DNA of 43,368 bases from a bacterium (GCA_030648265.1 JAUSHX010000004.1:1-43368); one strand, 5' to 3'. Numbered from the stretch's first letter, positions 1-6,552 are shown. Notes: generated from the sequence alone by a model not told the origin. Program-made: numbers and translations.

Positions 1-99
1 GAAATCTACGAACGCCTGCAATCGCGCATTGCGACGTTCAAGGAATCGCACACGTACGACGACATCGCGCGTGAATTTGTGGCGTTATTGAAAATATGA
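1..99 (+). CDS. C-terminal end of a gene, probably a glycosyltransferase (partial)
   Basis: The frame is open from base 1 and ends with TGA at 97-99, giving the last 32 residues of a protein that begins upstream of the window. The tail is a charged amphipathic helix ending in FVALLKI, as at the C-terminus of many GT4 glycosyltransferases. That assignment rests mainly on the next gene, whose ATG overlaps this stop (ATGA at 96-99). The overlap suggests translational coupling and a shared operon. There is too little sequence for a firm family call. Confidence 0.5.
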   Translation, partial: EIYERLQSRIATFKESHTYDDIAREFVALLKI

Positions 100-1178
100 A
101 GGTTCTGCAAATAGGTTCAGACAGGTCAATATTTGACGAGAAAAGTGCGTCCGCATCACGCATGCGCGCGTACGGGAAACGTTTCGGTGAACTTGAAATC
201 ATCGTTTTTTCCCTTCGCAGACACAAAGTTCGGGAGGCGCGCTTGAGCGAATATGTGCATGCGTATGCGACCAATTCCTTTTTCCGTTTTTTGTATGTAT
301 GGGATGCGGCATGGCTCGCGCTCAAACTACCGAAGCCGGACGTAGTTTCAGTTCAAGACCCATTTGAGGGCGGAATTACTGGCTGGATTATCGCTCGTTT
401 GCGGGGCGCCCGTTTCCATGTGCAAGTGCACACAGATTTTCTGTCACCGGAATTTGCCAGGATTTCATTCCTGAACCGCGTGCGCGTACTCATTGCCGGC
501 TTCGTTTTACGCCGCGCATCCCGCATACGCGTCGTTTCGGAACGCATCAAGGATTCACTAAAAACTAAAAACTATAAACTAAAAACTGAACCAACGGTGC
601 TCCCGATTTTTGTGGACGTAGCAAAATATCGCAACACACAGCTTGAACCCCGACTTGCGGCACGCGAGCATCTGTTCAGAGCGAAACTGCTCGTCGTGTC
701 GCGCCTGGAGCCGGAAAAGAATGTCGGGCTCGCCATTCATGCGTTTGCCAAGGCCGCATTGGAGAATTCCTGCCTCATTATCATCGGCGAGGGAAGCGAG
801 AAAAAATCACTTATGAAAATGGCGGAAGAGCGAGGAGTCGGCAAGTGGGTATTTTTTGAGGGGCAAGTGGACCCGGCGCAATACTACAAGCTTGCGGATT
901 TGGTTCTTGCTACCTCGCTTTATGAAGGATACGGCATGGTCATTGTTGAAGCGCTCGCATCCGGCACGCCCGTTATTTCCACCGATGTCGGCATCGCACG
1001 CGAAGCAGGCGCGATTATTGCGGAAGAAGATGATTTTGCAAAAGCGATTACCGCGTGGTTTGAGAATGGTCCCAGAGAAGGGAAACTGCAGAACTATCCG
1101 TACAAAACTTTTGAAGAATATGTTGAAGCGTATTGCGCGGACATAGAATCCTCAAAAAATAGCATTCAGATAGGTTAG
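96..1178 (+). CDS. Glycosyltransferase family 4 (GT-B fold)
   Basis: A 360-residue retaining glycosyltransferase that would move a sugar from a nucleotide donor onto a growing glycan at the inner face of the membrane. The C-terminal Rossmann half is clear: a strand and loop with LLVVSRLEPEKN, then LIIIGEGSE, then the donor-site E-x7-E region EGYGMVIVEALASGTPVIS near residues 277-295. Length is normal for GT4. The start is fixed by the ATGA overlap with the preceding gene. The linker near residues 155-165 is encoded by an AT-rich ACTAAAA-type microsatellite (557-590), which is odd for a coding region. Donor and acceptor cannot be read from the sequence. Confidence 0.9.
   Translation: MKVLQIGSDRSIFDEKSASASRMRAYGKRFGELEIIVFSLRRHKVREARLSEYVHAYATNSFFRFLYVWDAAWLALKLPKPDVVSVQDPFEGGITGWIIARLRGARFHVQVHTDFLSPEFARISFLNRVRVLIAGFVLRRASRIRVVSERIKDSLKTKNYKLKTEPTVLPIFVDVAKYRNTQLEPRLAAREHLFRAKLLVVSRLEPEKNVGLAIHAFAKAALENSCLIIIGEGSEKKSLMKMAEERGVGKWVFFEGQVDPAQYYKLADLVLATSLYEGYGMVIVEALASGTPVISTDVGIAREAGAIIAEEDDFAKAITAWFENGPREGKLQNYPYKTFEEYVEAYCADIESSKNSIQIG
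557..590 (+). repeat. In-frame ACTAAAA-type microsatellite inside the GT4 gene
   Basis: Four imperfect copies of an ACTAAAA/ACTATAA unit run through codons for KTKNYKLKTEPT. The tract is far more AT-rich than the surrounding gene and stays in frame. It lies in the loop joining the two Rossmann halves, where extra residues are tolerated. Confidence 0.7.
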
Positions 1179-1203
1179 ATATTTATAACGGCTAGCGAGG
1201 ATC

Positions 1204-1229
1204 CGAAATGAAAGCTTGCTTTCATTTCG
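1204..1229 (+). repeat. Hairpin 1 with G(CUUG)C tetraloop
   Basis: An 11-bp perfect stem (CGAAATGAAAG, loop CTTG, then the complementary arm). As RNA it closes with the G(CUUG)C tetraloop, a known extra-stable loop. It lies after the GT4 stop in a gene-free stretch (1179-1454) that contains three such hairpins. No U-tract follows, so it is not a standard terminator. Confidence 0.75.
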
Positions 1230-1230
1230 T

Positions 1231-1278
1231 CCGAGCGAAGACGGTATACAGGTTTAAAACCCCGCGGCTTGCCGCGGG
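1231..1278 (+). repeat. Dispersed repeat family C, copy 1, ending in hairpin 2
   Basis: Begins CCGAGCGAAGAC and runs through GGTTTAAAACCCCGCGGCT. A second copy occurs at 32641-32699, so this is a dispersed repeat. Its end (1261-1278) forms a 7-bp stem CCCGCGG, loop CTTG, CCGCGGG, again a G(CUUG)C loop. The bases just upstream (from about 1192, TATAACGGCTAGC) weakly resemble one arm of the family B palindrome, and copy 2 directly follows a B palindrome, so B and C may form one composite repeat. Confidence 0.65.
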
Positions 1279-1310
1279 AATTGCGCGAGCAAAGCGAGCT
1301 CCATTTAATA

Positions 1311-1330
1311 CCGCGGGGCTTGCCCCGTGG
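1311..1330 (+). repeat. Hairpin 3 with G(CUUG)C tetraloop
   Basis: CCGCGGGG, loop CTTG, CCCCGTGG: an 8-bp stem with one G-U pair and the same G(CUUG)C loop as hairpins 1 and 2. There is no poly-U directly after it. It may help end transcription of the convergent gene pair around it or may be part of a repeat cluster. Confidence 0.65.
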
Positions 1331-1390
1331 AACCTTTATTAAAGAGACTAGACATCTGCCGATTAAATCATTTGTTGAACTGTTTAATCA

Positions 1391-1430
1391 ATATTCCATT
1401 TCTTACGCCATGGCGTAAGAAATGGAATAT
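1391..1430. repeat. Palindrome family A, copy A1 (perfect, 40 bp)
   Basis: A perfect 40-bp palindrome with arm ATATTCCATTTCTTACGCCA and an NcoI-like CCATGG centre, with no loop. It lies 24 bp beyond the stop codon of the Cas2/PaaX-like gene. Related copies are at 2037-2072 and 5232-5271. Confidence 0.95.
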
Positions 1431-1454
1431 TACGAAATTCAAAACCAGAACAAA

Positions 1455-2036
1455 TTATTGCAGGCCAAAGTGCCGCTTAATCCATGCATCGTTCTCAATT
1501 GAGTCAACAACTGCGTATAGCAACTCTTTTCCAATTCTCATATCCGATTTAACGAGAGTAATCAGTTCTTCGCAATCGTACGGAAATAACCACACGCTGT
1601 TCTGCAGGCGCAAGAACCCGCACTCGCGCAGGATGTGGCGTACGCTGTCCCGCATAGTCTTGCGCTTTTGCGGAATATCAAACATGACTAGCCGATAACG
1701 CTTGTCCCATCGCTTGCCTCGCATGGCCAGAAGCCGCGCTTTTTGTTGCTCAATGGAAAGGGCGCGCTTGCCGGCATCGGTAATTTCAATCCACTTCTTT
1801 CCGTTCTTTTCAACAAACCGTACATGCCCCTTAATGGCGAGACGCGAAGCGGCGGTGCGAGCCTGAAAAGCGAGCTTGTAGCGCTTTTTCCCCATGATGC
1901 GCGGGAGCGCTTGGAAAATATTTGGCGCAATCATTGTTACGGCAAGAATACCCGCAATTCCGATAGTGGCTAGAACTGCTCCCTGAATATTTCTTCTCTT
2001 GCGTCTTTTCTCCGCAATCCGTTCAACGTTTCCCAT
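1455..2036 (-). CDS. Cas2/PaaX-like protein with N-terminal hydrophobic segment
   Basis: 193 residues. Residues 16-45 form a hydrophobic, probably membrane-spanning segment. About 50-95 looks like a winged helix (ending in EITDAGKRAL), and 110-193 is a Cas2-like ferredoxin-fold domain as in the centre of PaaX regulators, with the landmarks RLVMFDIP, GFLRLQNSVWLFP and CEEL. Such proteins are often annotated Cas2 in CPR genomes, but there is no cas1 or CRISPR array here. The ATG at 2036 is chosen because it directly abuts palindrome A2 and a TAGAAT -10-like box lies 7 nt upstream inside that palindrome. An earlier start would translate the palindrome itself. About 44% of the Cas2-like domain is identical to the protein at 35912-36484. 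Function is unknown; DNA binding to the palindromes is a hypothesis. Confidence 0.75.
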   Translation of the reverse strand: MGNVERIAEKRRKRRNIQGAVLATIGIAGILAVTMIAPNIFQALPRIMGKKRYKLAFQARTAASRLAIKGHVRFVEKNGKKWIEITDAGKRALSIEQQKARLLAMRGKRWDKRYRLVMFDIPQKRKTMRDSVRHILRECGFLRLQNSVWLFPYDCEELITLVKSDMRIGKELLYAVVDSIENDAWIKRHFGLQ

Positions 2037-2072
2037 ATTCCATATTCTACGCCATGGCGTAGAATATGGAAT
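2037..2072. repeat. Palindrome family A, copy A2 (perfect, 36 bp)
   Basis: Perfect 36-bp palindrome with arm ATTCCATATTCTACGCCA. It sits immediately upstream of the minus-strand Cas2/PaaX-like start and between two divergent genes. Both strands contain TAGAAT, a reasonable -10 hexamer, so it may be a two-way promoter or operator. Its right flank TTGTTTT is shared with copy A3. Confidence 0.95.
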
Positions 2073-2176
2073 GTTGTTTTCGCGCCTATGCTGTGCATAA
2101 GTAGAAGACATAAGCAAAAGCACAAAGTAGTTTCGTGGGTTGGGGAAAAGATGCGATTGGTGCGAGAAAGCGATGA

Positions 2177-2182
2177 TACAAT
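2177..2182 (+). promoter_or_regulatory. Extended -10 box for the membrane protein gene at 2190
   Basis: TGA followed by TACAAT, ending 7 nt before the ATG at 2190. The predicted transcript would begin at or next to the start codon, which supports 2190 over the in-frame upstream ATGs at 2088 and 2151. No -35 box is obvious. Confidence 0.5.
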
Positions 2183-2189
2183 CAAGATT

Positions 2190-2804
2190 ATGACCACTAC
2201 GAAAATGCCGGGCGAATCAACTATAAGCAAAGATTGGAAGCCGATATACCGGAGATGGTGGTTTTGGGTTCTCGCCACACCGCTTATTCTTTTTATCGCA
2301 ATCGTCATCTATCGCATTCCTTTTGTGATAGAGAAGGAGAAGACGCAACAGGTGATCGCGCAAATTCATGCGCAAAAGCTGACAATAAACGACGTGAACG
2401 GCGAACATCTTCCGCCACCGCCCGACCCCACGCAAGTGGATGCAACGATTGAAGGAGTGGATGCAAATGGAAACGGCATCCGAGATGATGTTGAGTTAGC
2501 GATTTTCAAAAAGTATCCCAATTCCGCAAAAATCCGCGCGGCGGAGTTGCAGTATGCAAAGGCGTTGCAAAAGGAGTTCACGTCTGTGTTTAATTCGGAG
2601 ACGCTAGTTGCTGTGATTCAAGAGGAAGGTAGAGGTAGTGTTTGCATTCTAAATTCCAAGCGAACTCAAGAAATAGAGGATTTGGTATTTAACACAGATG
2701 CTCGCAAGAAAGCCCAGGAGGATTTGTATAGAAAGTTTATGACATCGTACGCTCTTCCTAATTCGGACTATTGTGACATTGACCCCAAAATACTTGCAAA
2801 TTAA
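2190..2804 (+). CDS. Single-pass membrane protein with an EF-hand-like calcium motif
   Basis: 204 residues. A basic N-terminus precedes one transmembrane helix at about 24-46 (WWFWVLATPLILFIAIVIYR), with the remainder predicted outside. A proline run at 75-80 leads to DANGNGIRDDVE at 91-102, the spacing of a calcium-binding EF-hand or dockerin-type loop. The C-terminal part has two cysteines and no family I recognise. It is followed after 2 nt by the large secreted protein, so the two probably act together at the cell surface. The start was chosen from an extended -10 box; in-frame ATGs at 2088 and 2151 are alternatives. Confidence 0.7.
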   Translation: MTTTKMPGESTISKDWKPIYRRWWFWVLATPLILFIAIVIYRIPFVIEKEKTQQVIAQIHAQKLTINDVNGEHLPPPPDPTQVDATIEGVDANGNGIRDDVELAIFKKYPNSAKIRAAELQYAKALQKEFTSVFNSETLVAVIQEEGRGSVCILNSKRTQEIEDLVFNTDARKKAQEDLYRKFMTSYALPNSDYCDIDPKILAN

Positions 2805-2806
2805 AC

Positions 2807-5170
2807 ATGCGGATTCTCATTACAGTAATAGTGCTTGTACTTTTTCCGGTTGCCACCTTTGCTGCCTCTTGTAGTCCGTCTGGTATGACGGTAGTTTACG
2901 TTAATGGAATTCTTACAACCTACCCTGAAGCAAAAAGAGACTTGGGTGTATTACAAACAGAATACATAGCAAGGACCAGTGATTATTCCACTAATTTCCT
3001 AACTGGCTACAACGAATCTCACATCGCTGGCTTTGGCGATACGCTCCAATCAATCGCGCAGGCATTTGGGACTTCAATCACGGACTTTGACCGAAATACG
3101 ATATTGATGCAAATCCAGCCGCAAGTGTCCACGCGGAAGATTCTTCTTGTCGGGCATTCGCAGGGCACTTTCTATACAAACTCAATGTATAAATATCTTA
3201 CTGATAATGGAGTGCCAAAAGAATCAATCGCCGTATACAACCTTGCGACTCCAGCAGACCACGTGGAAGGTAGCGGCGGTTATCTCACTTCTACAAACGA
3301 CAGGGTAATCAATGGTGTTCGGCCGTTGATGGCTAAGTATGGTGCGCTACCACCGCTCGCCGCGAACATCGCAATCTCTATTCCCGCAGACGAAATAAAT
3401 GACAAAAACGGCGGACATCATTTCGGAAGCAGTTACCTCGCAATGGAACCGGACAGAATCGTTTCCGATATCACGAACGCCCTGGGAAATCTGGAAGCGG
3501 GAGTTTCATCGTCCAGTGACGGATGCTTCACCCCTCCGCCCAAAACTCTCGGATACAAAACACAGGCGGCAGTGTTTGCGATTGCCGACCCGCTTTCGCA
3601 AAAAGCGGTCAATGGAATTGGAGCGACAGGAAACGCAATAGTGGCGGCGGCGCGGAAAGCATCTGCGGCTGCTGCATACGCAATGGCACAAATACGAAAC
3701 ATATTTGCCAGTGCGAGCTCGGCGTCCGGTAGTGTAAGTGCGGCAAGCCAAATTGCCGCGATTTCGGCGGCATCGCTCAAATTGTCTCCGGCAACTAATA
3801 ATACTAATCCTCCGAAAACGACTGTTGCATCTGTGCCCACGCCGCCGCCCGCGCCCGTACAAACCGCAGTAATTCCGCTGAAGGAAACACCTGTTACAGC
3901 ACCTGATTCGCCGCCAGTGCAACCGCATATTCAACCGCCAATTCCCACTCCGCCGGTATTTGGGCCGGAACTGATTAGCGTCGCTCCCGGATTTGGAGGA
4001 GGCGGAGCAGGTGCTCCGGTTCCTAGCCCGGTTGCCGAAGCGCCTGCCCCAGCATATGTTCCCCTCTCCGTTCAAGCGCCCCCAGAAGGGGCGCTTTTTT
4101 CAACATCTTCTGTCACATTCACCGGCACGACCACACCCGGCTATTCGGTAGTTGCTTCGTATGCGAGCATCGCAGTCGCGACTGTTGCCGATACAAACGG
4201 CAACTGGTCTATCGCTCTTACATTACCGGAAGGCGCGACCGCGGTTGGCATCGTTGCCGCCGACAGCGCGGGAAATACATCAGATGCCATTACGCGCACT
4301 GTTACCATTGACACCACTCCGCCAGGCGCACCCTCTCCATCTCTTTCAGAATGCGCGGCATCCCTCTCAACAAGTTTTTGCCTCATCTCAACTACAAGCG
4401 CAACGCTCGCCTGGCCGCCAGTCACAGGCACTGCGTATTATGCGTATTCTATAAACGGGTCAACTTTTGCAACGACGACTGAAACCGGAGTAACGCTTTC
4501 CCTCTCACCAAGCGCATCCACGACCATTTCCGTCGCGGCATACGACGTACTTGGAAATGCCGCGACATCTACTCCCGTAGAAACATATGTGCTGACAAAC
4601 CCGATTATCATCAATGAGGTTGCATGGGCGGGGACAAAAGCAGGCGCTCAAGACAAATGGATAGAATTGAAAAATATCTCACCGTATTACATCGGCAGTC
4701 TATCGCACGTAGCAATCATTTCTGTAGACGGTTCGCCATATCTGCAGCTTTACGGTGATATCCCGCCAGGCGGTTTTTATCTTATTGAAAGTCGTGACGA
4801 ATCTACGAGTGCCGCAGGCAATTTCATAACTCCTCTTGATGCACTTTCGCAGGTAGGAGAGGAATTGAAGCTGAATTGGGGCAGTGGAAATGCGACAACA
4901 ACTCTTGATCGTACGCCTGCTGTTTCCGTATGTGGCGGTTGGTGCCCGGGGATGGACGCAAGTTGGCTAGCAAACTTCCTATCTAATCCAATGACCATGG
5001 AACGCAAGGCCACTGGGTCAGACGGTGCGAATGCCGGGAGTTGGCAATTTGGCGCATCGGGTGTTCCGGAGGCGACAGACAGCGCGGGCAATGTGATATT
5101 GGGGACCCCTCATGCCGAAAACAGTGCCGGCGGAATCTGGCCGCCTCTGCTTTTTGATGGCATGCTTTAA
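2807..5170 (+). CDS. Secreted alpha/beta-hydrolase-like protein with Ig-like and lamin-tail domains
   Basis: 787 residues. A signal peptide (1-20, ending TFAAS) leads into an alpha/beta-hydrolase-like domain with the nucleophile elbow GHSQG (Ser118) and a possible catalytic histidine in GGHHFG. Next come an Ala-rich helix (about 270-330), a Pro/Thr-rich linker (about 335-400), and bacterial Ig-like repeats with DTNGNWS and TVTIDTTPPGAP. From about 598 to 760 lies a lamin-tail domain beginning IIINEVAWAGT and including KWIELKN. Such tails occur on extracellular bacterial proteins. The likely role is a surface esterase or lipase-like enzyme held by adhesive domains; the substrate is unknown. 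An intrinsic-terminator-like hairpin lies inside the coding sequence at 4074-4100, at the junction of linker and Ig-like domain. Confidence 0.75.
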   Translation: MRILITVIVLVLFPVATFAASCSPSGMTVVYVNGILTTYPEAKRDLGVLQTEYIARTSDYSTNFLTGYNESHIAGFGDTLQSIAQAFGTSITDFDRNTILMQIQPQVSTRKILLVGHSQGTFYTNSMYKYLTDNGVPKESIAVYNLATPADHVEGSGGYLTSTNDRVINGVRPLMAKYGALPPLAANIAISIPADEINDKNGGHHFGSSYLAMEPDRIVSDITNALGNLEAGVSSSSDGCFTPPPKTLGYKTQAAVFAIADPLSQKAVNGIGATGNAIVAAARKASAAAAYAMAQIRNIFASASSASGSVSAASQIAAISAASLKLSPATNNTNPPKTTVASVPTPPPAPVQTAVIPLKETPVTAPDSPPVQPHIQPPIPTPPVFGPELISVAPGFGGGGAGAPVPSPVAEAPAPAYVPLSVQAPPEGALFSTSSVTFTGTTTPGYSVVASYASIAVATVADTNGNWSIALTLPEGATAVGIVAADSAGNTSDAITRTVTIDTTPPGAPSPSLSECAASLSTSFCLISTTSATLAWPPVTGTAYYAYSINGSTFATTTETGVTLSLSPSASTTISVAAYDVLGNAATSTPVETYVLTNPIIINEVAWAGTKAGAQDKWIELKNISPYYIGSLSHVAIISVDGSPYLQLYGDIPPGGFYLIESRDESTSAAGNFITPLDALSQVGEELKLNWGSGNATTTLDRTPAVSVCGGWCPGMDASWLANFLSNPMTMERKATGSDGANAGSWQFGASGVPEATDSAGNVILGTPHAENSAGGIWPPLLFDGML
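4074..4100 (+). terminator. Intrinsic-terminator-like hairpin inside the reading frame
   Basis: Stem AAGCGCCCC, loop CAGAA, GGGGCGCTT, then a run ending in six T residues. By shape this is a textbook Rho-independent terminator, yet it is fully translated (QAPPEGALFS) in the middle of the large secreted protein. It could attenuate transcription when translation lags or mark an old gene fusion point. Confidence 0.6.
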
Positions 5171-5231
5171 TTGAACATCAGCGCGGAATATATTTCTTTG
5201 CGAAGGAGTAGGTCTTGAAGTGGCATTCATC

Positions 5232-5271
5232 ATATTCCATATCCTACGCCATGGCGTAGGATATGGAATAT
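5232..5271. repeat. Palindrome family A, solo copy A3 (perfect, 40 bp)
   Basis: Perfect 40-bp palindrome with arm ATATTCCATATCCTACGCCA, standing alone between two plus-strand genes in the 5171-5397 spacer. It differs from A1 and A2 at a few arm positions, each change mirrored in the other arm. The rest of the spacer shows nothing recognisable. Confidence 0.95.
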
Positions 5272-5397
5272 TGTTTTGTATCAATTTTGTGAACAGACTG
5301 ATGCAGGGATTGATACACAGATAAATAAATGCGCACTACTGAGAGGGTGCAGGCGAATCTTGCGCGTTCGGGAAAAAACGGCAATAATGCGCGGATT

Positions 5398-6297
5398 ATG
5401 ACAGACAAGAACCGCAAGAAACCGCTTATTGGCTTTGTCGGACAGGGATTTGTCGGCAAGAATTATGCCGACGATATGGAGCGTCGCGGCTATACGACAA
5501 TCCGCTATGCATTAGAAGAACCGTATCGGGGCAACAAGGAGAAGCTCAAAGAAGCAGAAATAGTTTTTGTATGCGTTCCTACGCCGACAAATCCTAAAGG
5601 GTTTGATTCAAGTATCGTTGAGGCGGGCGTTGGGCTCGTGGGCAAGGGCAAAATTGCCGTCATCAAGTCCACATTGCTTCCCGGAACAACGGAATGCGTA
5701 CAGAAAAAGTATTCTGATCGTATCGTGCTGTGCAGTCCTGAGTTCTTAAGTGTCGCGACTGCCGCATGGGATGCCGCACATCCTTTTTCAAACATTATCG
5801 GGATGCCAGTAGACACTCTCAAGCATCGCGCCGCGGCAAAAAAAGTGCACGCTGTCCTCCCGCGAGTTCCGTTCGCTGTAACTACAAAAAGCGTTGAAGC
5901 TGAAATTATAAAATACGCGCACAACGGAAGCGGGTACATGCAAGTGATACTTTTCAATATTATGTATGACCTCGCGCAAAAGATGGGCGCGAAGTGGGAT
6001 GTCATACAAAAGGCAATTGAAGCCGACCCAATGATTTCAAACCGTTACGCAAAGCCGTTGCATAAGAGCGGACGCGGCGCGGGCGGATTCTGCTTCATTA
6101 AAGACTTTGCCGCACTCCGTGCCCTGTACGAGAAACATCTTCCGCATGACGCAGAGGGAAGTGCCGCACTTCGAGCAATTGAGCGCAAGAATATCGCCCT
6201 GCTTCTGCAGACGAATAAAGATATTGAATTACTGCAAGGTGTCTATGGCCACGCTATCGTCGGGCATCGCGCGCGGAAAAGCAAAGCGCGCCGCTAA
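5398..6297 (+). CDS. UDP-glucose/GDP-mannose dehydrogenase family protein lacking the C-terminal domain
   Basis: 299 residues. The N-terminal NAD site is GFVGQGFVG (12-20). The central domain is followed by GGFCFIKD, where Cys232 and the Lys-Asp pair match the catalytic GGSCFPKD of UDP-sugar 6-dehydrogenases. These enzymes oxidise C6 of a UDP-hexose to the uronic acid in two NAD-dependent steps. Family members are usually 400-450 residues; the C-terminal UDP-binding domain is absent and the protein ends in a short basic tail. It may supply a UDP-HexNAcA for the Wbp-like genes at 15541-18864. The start at 5398 gives a normal family N-terminus; an in-frame ATG at 5329 would add 23 residues of poor similarity. 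Confidence 0.75.
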   Translation: MTDKNRKKPLIGFVGQGFVGKNYADDMERRGYTTIRYALEEPYRGNKEKLKEAEIVFVCVPTPTNPKGFDSSIVEAGVGLVGKGKIAVIKSTLLPGTTECVQKKYSDRIVLCSPEFLSVATAAWDAAHPFSNIIGMPVDTLKHRAAAKKVHAVLPRVPFAVTTKSVEAEIIKYAHNGSGYMQVILFNIMYDLAQKMGAKWDVIQKAIEADPMISNRYAKPLHKSGRGAGGFCFIKDFAALRALYEKHLPHDAEGSAALRAIERKNIALLLQTNKDIELLQGVYGHAIVGHRARKSKARR

Positions 6298-6330
6298 CCA
6301 TGCGGTTCTTGGGGCTCGTATTACTTCCAT

Positions 6331-6372
6331 GAAGCTCAAAGGAAATAATTATGCGTTCATTGATGCTTAATT
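6331..6372 (+). pseudogene. Possible remnant of an NYN-domain protein start
   Basis: A 13-codon frame MKLKGNNYAFIDA followed by TAA. The string NNYAFID closely resembles the start of NYN/LabA-type nuclease domains, where YAFIDxxN carries the first catalytic aspartate. Nothing downstream continues the domain. It is best read as a truncated leftover, with low confidence because it is so short. Confidence 0.3.
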
Positions 6373-6410
6373 CATGAACAATTTGCAAAAAATGTTGGAG
6401 TACAAAAAGA

Positions 6411-6450
6411 AAAGCACCGCATGAGGACGGAACCTCACGAAGTGCCTTTC
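6411..6450 (+). ncRNA. Candidate structured RNA, copy 1 (ACGGAA-loop hairpin)
   Basis: Inner stem TGAGG/CCTCA (6422-6426 with 6433-6437) closes the loop ACGGAA. An outer stem AAAG plus CAC pairs with GTG and CTTT around small internal loops. Copy 2 at 6514-6552 keeps the same loop but has stem TGGGG/CCCCA, a covarying base pair. This supports a conserved RNA structure. I cannot match it to a named family. Confidence 0.5.
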
Positions 6451-6513
6451 CCTAGAAATACCCTATAATCATAGGCACCAACATGTCAACTGTCAAGCGC
6501 GCGTTCAAACAAA

Positions 6514-6552
6514 AAAGGACACCATGGGGACGGAACCCCAAGGAGGACTTTC
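6514..6552 (+). ncRNA. Candidate structured RNA, copy 2, leading into a strong Shine-Dalgarno
   Basis: Inner stem TGGGG (6525-6529) with CCCCA (6536-6540), loop ACGGAA (6530-6535). AAAG at 6514 can pair with CTTT at 6548-6551. The Shine-Dalgarno AAGGAGG (6540-6546) begins at the last base of the inner stem and lies within the outer helix, so folding could control ribosome access. This suggests a cis-regulatory leader for the following peptide and glycosyltransferase. Confidence 0.5.

Larger units (their letters stand above)
1391..2072 (-). mobile_element. Candidate palindrome-bracketed element A carrying a Cas2/PaaX-like gene
   Basis: The 682-bp unit consists of palindrome A1, 24 bp, a Cas2/PaaX-like gene on the minus strand, and palindrome A2 abutting the start codon. 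A single A palindrome stands alone at 5232-5271. The layout matches element B at 35864-36536 in size and order, although B uses a different palindrome. No target-site duplication is visible. Mobility is an inference; the palindromes could instead be operators bound by the encoded protein. Confidence 0.45.

Noticed and set aside
1455-2036. CRISPR adaptation gene cas2
   Set aside because: The Cas2-like fold is real, but there is no cas1, no array of direct repeats and spacers and no effector gene in the window, and an additional N-terminal region resembles PaaX-type proteins.
2088-2189. N-terminal extension of the EF-hand-like membrane protein
   Set aside because: An extended -10 box at 2174-2182 would place transcription start at about 2189, downstream of these codons.
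4100-5170. Separate gene downstream of the internal terminator
   Set aside because: The frame continues without a stop and domain order is sensible as one secreted protein; no start with a promoter or Shine-Dalgarno is visible after 4100.
5018-5459. Minus-strand open frames of 88 and 71 codons around palindrome A3
   Set aside because: They translate the palindrome and antisense of neighbouring genes; no promoter or family similarity. Palindromes happen to be open in several frames.
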